The notes: generated by a model not told the origin, from the sequence alone. 56,882 nt of DNA from Selenomonadales bacterium (GCA_029975165.1 JARKPR010000089.1:1-56882), one strand, 5' to 3'; shown: positions 20,040 through 28,994, counted from the first letter of the stretch. Made by a program: numbers and translations.

Positions 20040-20366
20040 TTAGGTGTTTTTATTTATAGCCTTGATGATTTCCATCACCAGTTTGCGCTTGTCGGGCGGG
20101 CATTCCCGCAGCAGGAACGCCATCTCGGTGGGGAAGACGTTGTCGGCCTCATAGAAAATCCCGGTAAGGAAAAAGCCGGGGTCGGCGTCCAGCAGGTGCG
20201 CTATCCGCAGCAGCATCTCCAGATTGAGTTTGGTTTTTCCGTTCTCGATCTGGCTCACGTAAACGATGGACACACCAAGCTTTTCGGCCAGCTTCTCCTG
20301 CGTGTACCCTTTTGCCTTGCGCGACCGCTTGATCCGCTGCCCAATGGCAAGGTAATCGACGACCAA
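20040..20366 (-). CDS. XRE-family helix-turn-helix regulator
   Basis: The start is TTG 20366 with GGGTGAT upstream. The 108-residue product has a lambda-repressor-type HTH at residues 8-62 (IGQRIKRSRKAKGYTQEKLAEKL, split by the usual turn, then YVSQIENGKTKLN). A short C-terminal region of 45 residues with a Cys and charged helices probably dimerises. It is transcribed away from a 68-residue ORF across an AT-rich, palindromic spacer. That arrangement suggests autoregulation and control of the small gene. The family is common in sporulation or biofilm switches (SinR-like) and in prophage. Confidence 0.88.
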   Translation of the reverse strand: MVVDYLAIGQRIKRSRKAKGYTQEKLAEKLGVSIVYVSQIENGKTKLNLEMLLRIAHLLDADPGFFLTGIFYEADNVFPTEMAFLLRECPPDKRKLVMEIIKAINKNT

Positions 20367-20430
20367 TTATATCACCCGGTAATAATAATAACAGGCTTTA
20401 AAAAAAGTAAACATAAACTAGTTGCTTTAA

Positions 20431-20448
20431 TTTAATTTGCCAATTAAA
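20431..20448 (+). promoter_or_regulatory. Candidate operator palindrome
   Basis: TTTAATT-TGCC-AATTAAA is a perfect inverted repeat in the 126-base AT-rich gap between the divergent XRE regulator and the 68-residue ORF. Further AATTAATTT/AAATTA copies lie next to it. It could be the regulator's binding site. Confidence 0.45.
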
Positions 20449-20492
20449 ATTAATTTATAAGTTAAATTACTTGTACGTACCGAGGATAACTA

Positions 20493-20699
20493 ATGGCGAA
20501 GGATTATCCAAACGATTTCGTGCGGGGCTACGAGTATGCCCGGTGGCGTTACGGCGAACTGGCGGACAGGTTCGGCCGGGCGGTGCTGCTGGATTTGGCG
20601 GCGGCCCTCGCCAGGACGACCGGCGGCACCACCGAGCTGGCGCGGGGGATAGCGGCCGGCATCGTCGAAATGGCGCGGACGGACAAGAACGGCCGTTGA
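20493..20699 (+). CDS. Small acidic/basic hypothetical protein
   Basis: ATG 20493 follows GAGGATAAC. The 68-residue product has no signal or membrane helix; it is mixed charged and helical (YEYARWRYGELADRFGRAV, then a hydrophobic helix and KNGR end). I do not recognise it. The AT-rich divergent promoter region shared with the XRE regulator, and a strong terminator 80 bases after its stop, support it as a real gene. It may be the regulator's target or antagonist. Confidence 0.55.
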   Translation: MAKDYPNDFVRGYEYARWRYGELADRFGRAVLLDLAAALARTTGGTTELARGIAAGIVEMARTDKNGR

Positions 20700-20778
20700 G
20701 CGGGCCGGGGCGAGCGCGTATGCCCGGCCGGCGGGGCCCAAGTATGCGCCGTTGATGCGGGAAGCGGCTCGCAATAGG

Positions 20779-20815
20779 AAAGGCTACCGGCGCTGATATG
20801 GCGCGGTAGCCTTTC
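20779..20815 (+). terminator. Bidirectional terminator
   Basis: AAAGGCTACCG (20779-20789) pairs with CGGTAGCCTTT (20804-20814). It lies between the small ORF and the convergent gene ending at 20844. Confidence 0.75.
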
Positions 20816-20843
20816 TGACGGTGCGCGGATCGGCAGGGCGGGG

Positions 20844-21503
20844 TCATTGGGCGGTGGGGAACAGGAGTTCCATCACATGGACGGGCTTTTTACCGCCGCG
20901 GTTTAGGCCGACGGCGCAGGCGGTGCAGTAGCAGGCCACTTTCTCGGTCGCGATGGCGTCGCAATGGGCGCGCATCCGGGTTGTCTTTTCTTCGTCCGTA
21001 TATGGCCGAAAGAAGTAATCCGGGACAGCCTCGACGAGACGTTGCGGCGCAAATTTGCCGTAATAGGCCGGCGGGGGCTGCAGAACGCTTATGCCGCAGA
21101 AACGGGTCTTCTCGTAGTTTTCGGGAAGTTCGACGATCCGGATATTCATTTTTCGCAGGAGCTGCCGGACGGCGTCCTGTACGGGCCGTTTATCATAGGC
21201 CCGCCAACAGTCTTGCAGGGCGAGTGCCTCCCCTTGGTAATCGGGGAAAGGGAATTCTTCGTCATTGGCCAGGAGTTCCCAGATGGAAACGACTTGTTGC
21301 GCCTGCGAGGATTCATCGCAGAATGCGGCGCAGGTGTTGCAGATAAAGACCGCAGTGTCCTCTGCCGTAAGGAGTTCGAGATTGCCGCGGCAGCAGCCTG
21401 TTATGGTCATCGCGAAGTGTTTGTTGATGTAGTCGGCCAGTTGATGGAAGGTTTCCGGGTAGGCGGCTTTAAATTTGCAGCTTGAGAAGTAGACGGTCGC
21501 CAT
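20844..21503 (-). CDS. Cysteine-rich protein of heterodisulfide-reductase CCG-like character
   Basis: I chose ATG 21503, overlapping the stop of the upstream ppnP gene (TGATG), so the two are translationally coupled. The product is about 219 residues. Many cysteines occur in a pattern like CCG/heterodisulfide reductase subunits: YFSSCKF at the start, GCC near 37, CNTC near 56, C near 98 and 136, and a terminal CYCTAC. It may bind an iron-sulfur cluster or act in thiol redox chemistry. I know no firm function. It is cytosolic, with no signal or membrane segment. Confidence 0.75.
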   Translation of the reverse strand: MATVYFSSCKFKAAYPETFHQLADYINKHFAMTITGCCRGNLELLTAEDTAVFICNTCAAFCDESSQAQQVVSIWELLANDEEFPFPDYQGEALALQDCWRAYDKRPVQDAVRQLLRKMNIRIVELPENYEKTRFCGISVLQPPPAYYGKFAPQRLVEAVPDYFFRPYTDEEKTTRMRAHCDAIATEKVACYCTACAVGLNRGGKKPVHVMELLFPTAQ

Positions 21504-21829
21504 CACTTTTCACCGTAGGAACAGCAGTAATCGACGACTGTCTTGACCTGGAGCTTGAAGCGCGAATTGGCGCCCACGGCGAACTGGTTCCCGGCCGCGA
21601 GGCTTTGCCAGGTGTTTTCGCCCGGCAGCTGCACAGCCAGCTCGCCGTTCAGGATTTCGATGATTTCCGGGGCGGCGGTGTCGAATTCGTAGTCGCCGGG
21701 CAGCATGATGCCCAGCGTTTTTCTGGTGCCGTCGGCGAACAGCACGGTGCGGCTGGTCACTTTTCCGTCAAAGTAGATGTTGGCCTTTTTCACAATAGTT
21801 GCGTTGGCGAACTTTTCCGTGACAACCAT
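21503..21829 (-). CDS. ppnP: Pyrimidine/purine nucleoside phosphorylase (PpnP, DUF1255)
   Basis: The 108-residue product has the size and motifs of the YaiE/PpnP cupin-like family: [47 protein letters not shown] and the C-terminal [15 protein letters not shown]. PpnP phosphorolyses several nucleosides to the base and ribose-1-phosphate, for salvage. It is the first gene of a two-gene unit with the cysteine-rich protein. ATG 21829 directly follows AAAGGGG, so ribosome spacing is unusually tight. Confidence 0.9.
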   Translation of the reverse strand: MVVTEKFANATIVKKANIYFDGKVTSRTVLFADGTRKTLGIMLPGDYEFDTAAPEIIEILNGELAVQLPGENTWQSLAAGNQFAVGANSRFKLQVKTVVDYCCSYGEK

Positions 21830-21927
21830 CCCCTTTCGCTTCCTGTCAACGTACCGCTACACCAATGATAACCCGCCGCAGGGGCAGTTTACAATAGCTG
21901 CCAAGCCGGGTCAGCTAAAATATTCGC

Positions 21928-23139
21928 TCAGGCGGGCGCGCCGCTTATTTTTTCCTCGCGGATCGGCAGGTTGACGAGGGCGGCGAAAGCGGCCAGGAGG
22001 ATGTCGGTGTACCACATCCACAGATAGTTGCCGTCGTGGGCCATGGCCAGGCCGCCCAGCCAGGCGCCCAGAAAGCCGCCGATCTGGTGGGTGAGCAGCG
22101 TGAGGCCGAAGAGGGTTGCCAAATAGCGCGTGCCGAACAGTTTCCCCACGAGGCCGGCGGTGGGCGGGACGGTCGCCAGCCAGGTGAAGCCGAGCGACGC
22201 GGCAAAGATGTAGAAGGTGAGGGCCGTTTTGGGGGCCAGGAGGTATAGCCAGATCATTATTGCCCGGCTGCCGTACATGGCGGCGAGGATGTATTTCATG
22301 CGGTAGCGGGTGCCGAGCGAGCCGGCAAGCAGGCTGCCGGCGATATTGAACAGGCCGATGATGGATAGCGAGGCCGCGGATACGCTGGCCGAGTGCCCGC
22401 ATAAGGCGACTTCCCCGGGCAGGTGCGTGACCAGGAAGGCGACGTGGAAGCCGCAGGTGAAAAAGCCGGCATGCAGGCAAAGGTAGCTGCGGTCGTACAT
22501 CGCCAGGCGGAGTTGCGGCACCAGGCCGGCCGAGGGCTGGTCGGCGGCGGCCGCTTTGGCGGGCGATTGCCGGCCGCAGAGCATGGCGGCGAGGGGAATG
22601 GTGAGCAGGGTTGTCGCCGCCATGGCAAACATGGCGGAAATCCAGCCGAACCCGCTGATGATGGCTTGCAGCAGCGGGGCGAAGATGAATTGCCCCAGCG
22701 AGCCGCCGGCGTTTATGAAGCCGCCGGCGAAGGAGCGGCGCTCGGGGGGCAGCTGGTGGGCCGTGGCGCCGATCAGGATGGAGAAGCTCCCGGCGCCGGC
22801 GCCGGCGGCGGTCAGGACACCCATGACGGCAATGAGCGACCATTCCGAATTTACGAAGGGGGTCAGGGCCGAGCCGCCGGCAAGCATGAGCGCGCCGACG
22901 ACGAGAACGCGGTAGGGGCCTTTTTTGTCGGCGATCGCGCCGAAAATGGGCTGGGCCAAGCCCCACATGAACTGCCCGACGGCGAGGGCGAAGCTGATGG
23001 AGACGATGCCCAGCCCTGTCGCCGTATCGAGCGGGGCGACGAACAGGCCGACCGATTGCCTGGACCCCATGGTGATCGCCAGGATTGCCGAGGAGCTGAG
23101 CATCAGCGCCCAGGCCGATTTGCTACGCGTAGACTGCAT
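21928..23139 (-). CDS. MFS transporter
   Basis: I chose the second of two adjacent ATGs (23139), six bases from AGGAG; 23142 is the alternative. The product is about 403 residues with 12 predicted helices. It has the MFS loop motif GAIADKKGPYRVLV between TM2 and TM3, a glycine-rich GAGAGSFS helix, and a central cytoplasmic loop around residues 185-200 (GRQSPAKAAAADQPSAG). The subfamily resembles anion/monocarboxylate-type carriers, but the substrate is unknown. It is alone in its unit; the AT-rich DNA at 23190-23230 upstream, with ATATGCACATAT, is a likely promoter/operator. Confidence 0.9.
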   Translation of the reverse strand: MQSTRSKSAWALMLSSSAILAITMGSRQSVGLFVAPLDTATGLGIVSISFALAVGQFMWGLAQPIFGAIADKKGPYRVLVVGALMLAGGSALTPFVNSEWSLIAVMGVLTAAGAGAGSFSILIGATAHQLPPERRSFAGGFINAGGSLGQFIFAPLLQAIISGFGWISAMFAMAATTLLTIPLAAMLCGRQSPAKAAAADQPSAGLVPQLRLAMYDRSYLCLHAGFFTCGFHVAFLVTHLPGEVALCGHSASVSAASLSIIGLFNIAGSLLAGSLGTRYRMKYILAAMYGSRAIMIWLYLLAPKTALTFYIFAASLGFTWLATVPPTAGLVGKLFGTRYLATLFGLTLLTHQIGGFLGAWLGGLAMAHDGNYLWMWYTDILLAAFAALVNLPIREEKISGAPA

Positions 23140-23375
23140 CATATTCTCCTTTGTCGTGTTGCGGGAACGACCGGCAAGCTTTGGGGAAAGGTTGAGTGTA
23201 TATGCACATATTACTTTAATAATATACTGTTTCGCGTATGCTGCGTCAAGCTTTTTTCGCTTTCGCCGGCGGGTGAAGGGTTTTTCGGTATGAGGGGCAG
23301 GGCCGGCAGGTTTTTTGCGGGCGCCGGGGAATATTACGGTAAGGACGGAATGGGGCGACAGGAGGCGGTGGCGAC

Positions 23376-24581
23376 GTGCGCAGGGTAGCCGGGTTGGTTG
23401 CCGTATTGCTGGTGATGTTTGCGGCCACGGCGGCGGCGGGGACGCTGGACGAAGACCGCCGGGCGGCGGCGGACGGGGATGCGAAGGCGCAGTACGAGGT
23501 GGGCGTAAGGTACGCGGAGGGCCGCGAGGTGCCGAAGGATATGGGCGAGGCGGCGAAGTGGTTCCGCCGCGCCGCCGAGCAGGGCCACGCCGGCGCGCAG
23601 AATAACCTCGGGTCTTTTTGTTTCGGCGGCATCGGGGTGCCGCAGGATTATGCCCAGGCGGCGGCATGGTTCCGCAAGGCCGCCGACCAGGGCAACGGCG
23701 CGGCCCAGTTTCACCTGGGCAGCATGTATCACTACGGGCTGGGCGTGGCCCGCGATTACGGGCAGGCGGCGCAATGGTACCGCCTGGCGGCCGGGCAGAA
23801 CGTGCAGTTCGCCTATGCTCCGCTGGGGAGGCTGTATATTCTCGGCGCGGGGGTGGAGAGAGACTATGACGAGGCGGCGGGGCTGTTCCGCAGGTCGGTC
23901 GACCGGGACGCCCGCAGCCAGTACGCGCTCGCAATGATGATATTGTTCCAGATGACGGACGGCGACGCAAAAGAGGCGGTGGCGCTGCTGAACAAGGCGG
24001 TGGCGCAAGGCTACCCGCCGGCCCTGTACCAAAAAGCGGCCGCGCTCGACGGGGCAGGCCGGGCCGCCGAGGCGGTGCAGTTGTACCAGGCGGCGGCAGC
24101 CCGCAACCACCCGCCGGCGATGAACAACCTGGGCGCCCACTATGCGCTGGGCAACGGCGTGCCGCAGGACTACGCCAAGGCGCTGGAGCTTTATAAGAAG
24201 GCGGCGTCCAAGGGGCACCCCGGCGCGATGAGCAATGTAGGCTATATGTATTATGCGGGCCACGGGGTGGCGGTGGATTACGCCGAGGCGGCCAAGTGGT
24301 TCCAGCAGGGGGCGGGGAAGGGGTTCGCGGAAGCGTGCAGCAACCTGGGGGCGATGTACCTCAAGGGGATAGGCGTGGAGCAGAACCTGGGCCTGGCGCA
24401 TTTCCTGCTGCGGCTGGCGGTCGAGGGCGGCTTCAAACGCAACGCGGCGACCGTGGCGGAAATCGAGGGCAAGCTGCCGCCCGAGCTGCTGGCGAACGCG
24501 AACAGGCTGGTGAAGGAGTGGCAGGCCCAGCACGCGTATTGGAACGATAAGCAGGAGTTCATCGTCTACGGCTGGTATTAG
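23376..24581 (+). CDS. Exported Sel1-repeat (TPR-like) protein
   Basis: GTG 23376 follows AGGAGG. The 401-residue product begins with a signal peptide (VAGLVAVLLVMFAATAAAG). It then has about eight Sel1-like repeats of about 36 residues, with typical GxGVxxDYxxAAxWxRxAA cores (for example GVPQDYAQAAAWFRKAADQG). The C-terminal 60 residues are helical and end in VYGWY. Sel1 proteins are envelope scaffolds for protein contacts. There is no clear operon partner. A bidirectional terminator separates it from the convergent LysR gene. Confidence 0.9.
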   Translation: MRRVAGLVAVLLVMFAATAAAGTLDEDRRAAADGDAKAQYEVGVRYAEGREVPKDMGEAAKWFRRAAEQGHAGAQNNLGSFCFGGIGVPQDYAQAAAWFRKAADQGNGAAQFHLGSMYHYGLGVARDYGQAAQWYRLAAGQNVQFAYAPLGRLYILGAGVERDYDEAAGLFRRSVDRDARSQYALAMMILFQMTDGDAKEAVALLNKAVAQGYPPALYQKAAALDGAGRAAEAVQLYQAAAARNHPPAMNNLGAHYALGNGVPQDYAKALELYKKAASKGHPGAMSNVGYMYYAGHGVAVDYAEAAKWFQQGAGKGFAEACSNLGAMYLKGIGVEQNLGLAHFLLRLAVEGGFKRNAATVAEIEGKLPPELLANANRLVKEWQAQHAYWNDKQEFIVYGWY

Positions 24582-24600
24582 GATGTTCGAAAACGTAATG

Positions 24601-24637
24601 ACCGGCCTCCGTCAAGGGTGGCCGGTTGTTATATTTT
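24601..24637. terminator. Bidirectional terminator between Sel1 and LysR genes
   Basis: ACCGGCC (24601-24607) pairs with GGCCGGT (24620-24626), with T-rich DNA on the plus-strand 3' side and an A/T-rich flank on the other. It serves two convergent genes. Confidence 0.6.
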
Positions 24638-25537
24638 TTATCGGCCTTTTTTTTCACCTTTTGCCAGTTGTGTGAATAGCGCCACGATGTTGCGGACGGC
24701 GGGGCTCAAAAGGGCGGGGTTGTAGAGCAGGGAGACTTCGGCCCGCTCGGGGCTGCCGGCCAGCTCGACGTAGCGGAGGTTGAGGCGGTATCCGTCGGCT
24801 ACCCCGGAGGGGACGACCGACCAGCCGAGGCCGCTTTCGACGAGGCGGAGGATGGTGTTGATCTGGCTGGTCTCGTGGGCCTTGCGGGGCGCGAAGCCGG
24901 CGGCGCGGCAGAGGGCGAAGATGGCGTCGACCATGGCGGGGGCGCAGTCGCGGCTGAAGCAGATGAACGGCTCGCCGGCAAGGTCGGCGAGGGCGAGGTC
25001 CGGCTTGGCGGCCAGGGGGTGGGCGGCGGCGAGGACGAGGGAGAAGGTTTCGGTGAGGACGGGGACGGCGGCGAGGCTGTCGCCGGCGACCGGGCTGCGC
25101 ACGAAGCCGAGGTCGAGACGGCCGGCCCTGAGGGCGTCGACCTGGGCCTGGTTGGGCAGTTCCTCCAGCACGGTGCCGATGTGCGGGTAGGCCCGGCCGA
25201 GCTCGGTCAGCCAGGACGGCAGCAGGGTGTGCATGACGGCGCCGACGTAGCCGATCTTCACCTGGCCGAGGGTGCCCTGGCCGACCAGCTTCACCTGGCC
25301 CTCGAGGGCGGCGACCTGGGCGAACAGCGCAGCCGCTTCCCGGCGGAGGTATTCGCCGGCCGCCGTGAGCTTGACCGTGCGCTTGGTGCGGACGAGGAGC
25401 TCGACGCCGAGCTCTTTTTCGAGCTGGCGGATCTGGCGGCTGAGCGGCGGCTGGGCGATGAACAGCCGCGCGGCGGCGCGGGCGAAATGGAGCTCGTCGG
25501 CGAGCACGAGGAAATAGCGCAGTTTTTTCAGGTCCAT
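24638..25537 (-). CDS. LysR-family regulator (CatM/BenM-like)
   Basis: The 299-residue product opens MDLKKLRYFLVLADELHFAR with a standard winged HTH (AARLFIAQPPLSRQIRQLEK). Its effector domain has RAGRLDLGFVR near residue 140 and SGLGWSVVPSGV near 235, as in the CbnR/CatM branch. It is divergent from a cupin gene 124 bases away, so the cupin gene is the likely target. The spacer at 25538-25661 holds AT-rich promoter elements, including TATAAT at about 25603. Confidence 0.92.
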   Translation of the reverse strand: MDLKKLRYFLVLADELHFARAAARLFIAQPPLSRQIRQLEKELGVELLVRTKRTVKLTAAGEYLRREAAALFAQVAALEGQVKLVGQGTLGQVKIGYVGAVMHTLLPSWLTELGRAYPHIGTVLEELPNQAQVDALRAGRLDLGFVRSPVAGDSLAAVPVLTETFSLVLAAAHPLAAKPDLALADLAGEPFICFSRDCAPAMVDAIFALCRAAGFAPRKAHETSQINTILRLVESGLGWSVVPSGVADGYRLNLRYVELAGSPERAEVSLLYNPALLSPAVRNIVALFTQLAKGEKKGR

Positions 25538-25661
25538 TATGATACCTCAAAAGTATTAATAAGCGCCGAATAAGATATTTCACGCGATTTATCCAGTTGC
25601 TTATAATGATAGCAGAAGGCGGCCGTATTGGCGAGGCCGCGGGAAAAACGGAGGTGCGGAT

Positions 25662-26003
25662 ATGGAAAAAGGATCGGGGCATATGGCGGTCATCGACCTG
25701 GCGGCGATCGTGAACAGGTGTGCGGCGAAGTGGGCCAATTTCACGCTGAGCCGCGTGAACGACTGCCTGGTGCGGCTGGGGATTTTCGAGGGCGAGTTTC
25801 ACTGGCACAAGCACGACCGGGAGGATGAATTTTTTTTCGTGGTGAGCGGCGAGATATACCTCGACTTCGAGGGGGAGACGGTCGTCCTCAAGGCCGGCCA
25901 GGGCTATACCGTCACGCGGGGCGTGCTGCACCGGACGCGGGCCGACCGGCGGGCGACGGTGCTGATGGTGGAGGGGGACACGGTGAATCCGAAGGGGGAT
26001 TGA
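25662..26003 (+). CDS. Cupin-domain protein
   Basis: ATG 25662 follows CGGAGG. The 113-residue product is a single cupin. Motif 1 is FHWHKHDREDEFFFVVSGEI, with two metal-ligand His and Glu; motif 2 is GYTVTRGVLHRTRA. It could bind a metal and act as a small isomerase, dioxygenase or sensor; the function is not determined. It is probably controlled by the divergent LysR protein. A terminator follows immediately. Confidence 0.88.
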   Translation: MEKGSGHMAVIDLAAIVNRCAAKWANFTLSRVNDCLVRLGIFEGEFHWHKHDREDEFFFVVSGEIYLDFEGETVVLKAGQGYTVTRGVLHRTRADRRATVLMVEGDTVNPKGD

Positions 26004-26019
26004 CGGGGACGAAAAATTA

Positions 26020-26056
26020 AAAGGCTGCCGGCGTCGGGACGACGTTGGCAGCCTTT
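26020..26056 (+). terminator. Terminator after the cupin gene
   Basis: AAAGGCTGCC pairs with GGCAGCCTTT, and inner CGTC pairs with GACG. T-rich DNA follows. Confidence 0.75.
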
Positions 26057-26172
26057 GTTGCGTGCGAAGCGCACAGTGTGAGGGAGAGGAGCGCAGGGGC
26101 TTGCGGCGGGGGGAGGGGACAGGCTATACTGGTAGCAGACAAGTGCCAATTTTCACCTCCGGGAGGGTGGCT

Positions 26173-26730
26173 ATGCTAAAGCGCATCATCGTTCTGCTGC
26201 TTTCATTCACGGTCGCCATAGGTACGGCGTCAGCCGCGCCCGCGGGCGCAAGCGCCAAGACGGTGCAGGAGGAGTTTGCCGTTTACCGCAGCCCGGCCTA
26301 TGGCATCACGGCGGAGTATCCTGCCGGGTGGAAGGCGGCCGAGGGGGCCATGGGGGCGATCGTCGTTTTTAATTCCCCGCTGGAAGGGGAGGGCGACCAG
26401 TTCAGCGAGAACGTGAATATCATGGGCGAGGACTTATCCGCTTATCCGGGGATGACGGTCGGGAAATACGCGGAGACGGGCATCGCCAAGCTGGCGCTGT
26501 TCTTCACGGATTTCCGGCTGCTGGACAACCGCCGCCACACGGTGGACGGCCGGCGGGCGCGGCTGATCGAGTACACGGGCCGGATGGGGATTTTCCAGGT
26601 CCACGTGCTGCAGGCGATGACGATCGCCGACGGCAAGGCGTACGTGCTGACGTTCACGGCCGAGGAGGCCAACTACGGGCGCTACCTGCCGGCCGCGCGG
26701 CGGATCATGGCTTCGTTCGCGGTCAAGTGA
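26173..26730 (+). CDS. Exported PsbP/DcrB-like domain protein
   Basis: I chose ATG 26173 behind GGGAGGG, which gives a clean signal peptide (MLKRIIVLLLSFTVAIGTASA); the frame extends 37 codons upstream without support. The product is 185 residues. The mature part has the PsbP-like pattern: YGITAEYPAGWKA, a FNSPLEGEGDQFSENVNI strand, and a final RYLPAARRIMASF helix. These folds occur in envelope proteins and lipoproteins of Firmicutes, role unknown. The next gene starts 22 bases downstream and is probably cotranscribed. Confidence 0.8.
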   Translation: MLKRIIVLLLSFTVAIGTASAAPAGASAKTVQEEFAVYRSPAYGITAEYPAGWKAAEGAMGAIVVFNSPLEGEGDQFSENVNIMGEDLSAYPGMTVGKYAETGIAKLALFFTDFRLLDNRRHTVDGRRARLIEYTGRMGIFQVHVLQAMTIADGKAYVLTFTAEEANYGRYLPAARRIMASFAVK

Positions 26731-26752
26731 TGCGGCGCAAGGGAGAAGGGGC

Positions 26753-27268
26753 ATGATCGAACGCACCGAGGAGTTTTTCCGCGAGGAGCAGCGTTTCCGC
26801 CAGCCATGGCTGTGGCTGATCGTGCTGGGCACGGCGGGCACGGCGTGGTACGGGGCCGCGGCCCAGCTGCTGGGGCGGCCGTTCGGCGACCGGCCGGCGG
26901 CCGACGGCCTGCTGCTGGCCGTTTGGCTGGCGGTCGGCGTGGGGCTGCCGCTGTTTTTCCGGGCGCTCAGGCTGGTGACGGTGGTGGACGCGGGCGGGGT
27001 GCATTTCCGTTTCGTCCCCTTCCATCTCGCGGCGCGCGTGCTGCCGCCGGGCTACGTCGCCGGCTATGCGGCGCGCAGGTATAAGCCGCTGCGGGAGTAC
27101 GGCGGCTGGGGCATCCGCTCGGGGCGGGGCGGCGACGCGTATAATGTGAGCGGCGAGACGGGCGTGCAGTTCGTGCTCGCCGGCGGGAAAAAGCTTTTGA
27201 TCGGCACGCAGCGGCCGGCGGAGTTCGTGGCGGCGCTTGACAGGGTTTTCGCGCGGCCGGGGACGTAA
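26753..27268 (+). CDS. DUF6141-like membrane protein
   Basis: ATG 26753 lies behind AGGGAGAAGGGG. The 171-residue product has a charged N-terminus (RTEEFFREEQRFRQPW) and two membrane helices (residues 21-40 and 52-73). These are followed by a beta-rich domain ending VQFVLAGGKKLLIGTQRPAEF, which resembles a small PH-like fold. This matches proteins annotated as DUF6141. Its function is unknown. It is paired with the PsbP-like gene. Confidence 0.75.
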   Translation: MIERTEEFFREEQRFRQPWLWLIVLGTAGTAWYGAAAQLLGRPFGDRPAADGLLLAVWLAVGVGLPLFFRALRLVTVVDAGGVHFRFVPFHLAARVLPPGYVAGYAARRYKPLREYGGWGIRSGRGGDAYNVSGETGVQFVLAGGKKLLIGTQRPAEFVAALDRVFARPGT

Positions 27269-27274
27269 AGAAGA

Positions 27275-27311
27275 AAGGCCCGGACCAGGACGGTCCGGGC
27301 CTTGTGTTTTA
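27275..27311. terminator. Bidirectional terminator
   Basis: AAGGCCCGGACC (27275-27286) pairs perfectly with GGTCCGGGCCTT (27292-27303). It lies between convergent genes, with TTGTGTTTT on the plus side and CTTCTTT on the minus side. Confidence 0.8.
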
Positions 27312-27324
27312 TCGGCAGCCTGGG

Positions 27325-28827
27325 TCAGCCGACCTGGTCGGCGGTTTGTCCGCCGGCGACTTGGTCGCGGAGGACGCGTTTGAGGATTTTGCCGGTCTGG
27401 TTCTTGGGCAGGGCGTCGAGGACGACGTAGTCGCGGGGGAGCTTGTAGCCGGCGAGGTTGGCCGCCAGGTATTCGCGGAGCGCCTTTTTGTCGAGCGCGT
27501 GCCCTTCGGCCAGCACCAGGTAGGCCCGCGCCGCCTGGCCGCGCAGTTCGTCCGGCATGCCGATGACGGCGGCTTCGGTGACGCCGGGGTAGGCGTACAG
27601 CAGTTCCTCGATCTCGCGGGGGTAGACGTTTTCGCCGTTGGCGATTATCAGGTCTTTCAGCCGGTCGACGATGAAGAGGTAGCCTTCGGCGTCCTGGTAG
27701 GCCAGGTCGCCGGTGTGCAGCCACCCGTCGCGCAGGGCCAGCGACGTTTCCAGCGGCAGGTTGAGGTAGCCCTGCATGACGCTGGGGCCTTTGACGACGA
27801 TCTCGCCGACCGTGCCGGGAGCGACGGTTTCGCCTTTGGGGCCGACCACCCTGACCTCGAGGCCGGGCAGGGGTTTGCCGATGGAGTAGTATTTGGTTTT
27901 TGCCGGCGGGTTGAGGGTGACTACGGGCGAGGCTTCCGAGAGGCCGTAGCCTTCGATGATGGGGAGGCCGTATTTTTCCTCGAATTGCCGGGCGATCTTC
28001 TCGGGGAGGGGGGCGCCGCCGGAGACGAAGAAGCGGACGCCGGCCAGGTCGCCGGGGTCGCCGATGCGGGCGAGGAGGTTGTACATGGGCGGCACGCCGT
28101 ATACGGCGGTGACGCGGTATTCTTTGATGGCGGCGATGGTTTCCTTGGGGGCGAAGGCTTCGAGGATGGTGATCGACGCCCCGCAGAGGAGCGGGTTGAG
28201 GACGGCGCACGTCCAGGCGAAGCAGTGGTACATGGGCAGGACGCACAGGACGTTGTCGGCGGCGGTGACGGCCAGCGCCTCGCGGAAGGCGGCCGCGTTG
28301 CTGACAAGGTTGCCGTGGGTGAGGAGGGCGCCCTTGGGGTTGCCGGTGGTGCCGGAGGTATAGATGATGGCGCAGGGGCTGTCGGCCCCGAGGCTGTCGC
28401 CCAGGTCGGGGGCGGCGGGGAAGCTTTCGGCGGCCAGCCGCGCTTTGACGGCGGGGATGACGTGCTGGACGAGTTCGCCCCGGTAGCCGCAGCGGGCGAG
28501 TTCGGCGTCCAGGTCGAGGGCGGCGGCGGTGATGAGGTGCGCGGCGGCGGCGTCGTTGATGATGTAGGCGATTTCCCTGGCGGTTAGCTGGAAGTTGAGC
28601 GGCACGACGATGGCGCCGAGGCTGACGATCGCCAGGTAGCTGTAGACGAATTCGGCCGCGTTGCGGGAGATGAGGCCGACGGTGTCGCCGGCCCGGACGC
28701 CGGCATGGTGGAGGTAGGCGCGGTAGGCGGCCACTGCGGCGCGGAGCTGCTTATAGGTGGCGCTTTCCTTGCCGTAAAAGGCGGCGGTATCGTCCGCTCC
28801 CCGGGAGATCAGCTGATGGACAAGCAT
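27325..28827 (-). CDS. Long-chain fatty-acid-CoA ligase / AMP-dependent synthetase
   Basis: I chose ATG 28827 behind AAAGGGG; the nine codons upstream are not needed. The 500-residue product is a full ANL-superfamily adenylating enzyme. It has the P-loop-like IIYTSGTTGNPKGALLTH near residue 158, GYGLSEASPVV near 295, and LHTGDLAYQDAEGYLFIVDR near 380. It also carries the catalytic Lys of the C-terminal PKNQTGKILKR motif. It activates a fatty or aryl acid to its CoA thioester in the cytoplasm. Chain specificity is not predictable. It appears to be a single-gene unit. Confidence 0.93.
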   Translation of the reverse strand: MLVHQLISRGADDTAAFYGKESATYKQLRAAVAAYRAYLHHAGVRAGDTVGLISRNAAEFVYSYLAIVSLGAIVVPLNFQLTAREIAYIINDAAAAHLITAAALDLDAELARCGYRGELVQHVIPAVKARLAAESFPAAPDLGDSLGADSPCAIIYTSGTTGNPKGALLTHGNLVSNAAAFREALAVTAADNVLCVLPMYHCFAWTCAVLNPLLCGASITILEAFAPKETIAAIKEYRVTAVYGVPPMYNLLARIGDPGDLAGVRFFVSGGAPLPEKIARQFEEKYGLPIIEGYGLSEASPVVTLNPPAKTKYYSIGKPLPGLEVRVVGPKGETVAPGTVGEIVVKGPSVMQGYLNLPLETSLALRDGWLHTGDLAYQDAEGYLFIVDRLKDLIIANGENVYPREIEELLYAYPGVTEAAVIGMPDELRGQAARAYLVLAEGHALDKKALREYLAANLAGYKLPRDYVVLDALPKNQTGKILKRVLRDQVAGGQTADQVG

Positions 28828-28994
28828 CGTGTACCCCTTTCTGCGCTGCGACAAACGTATGTGGTTATTTTATCTTAAAATGGCGCAATTGTCACGCTTT
28901 TATATGGGCGGCGGCTGCTTTCGAGGGCGGACGGAGAGGTATTCCTTGCTTTTGGTCGAATATGGATAGGAAATACGTTAAGGAGGTCATGCGC

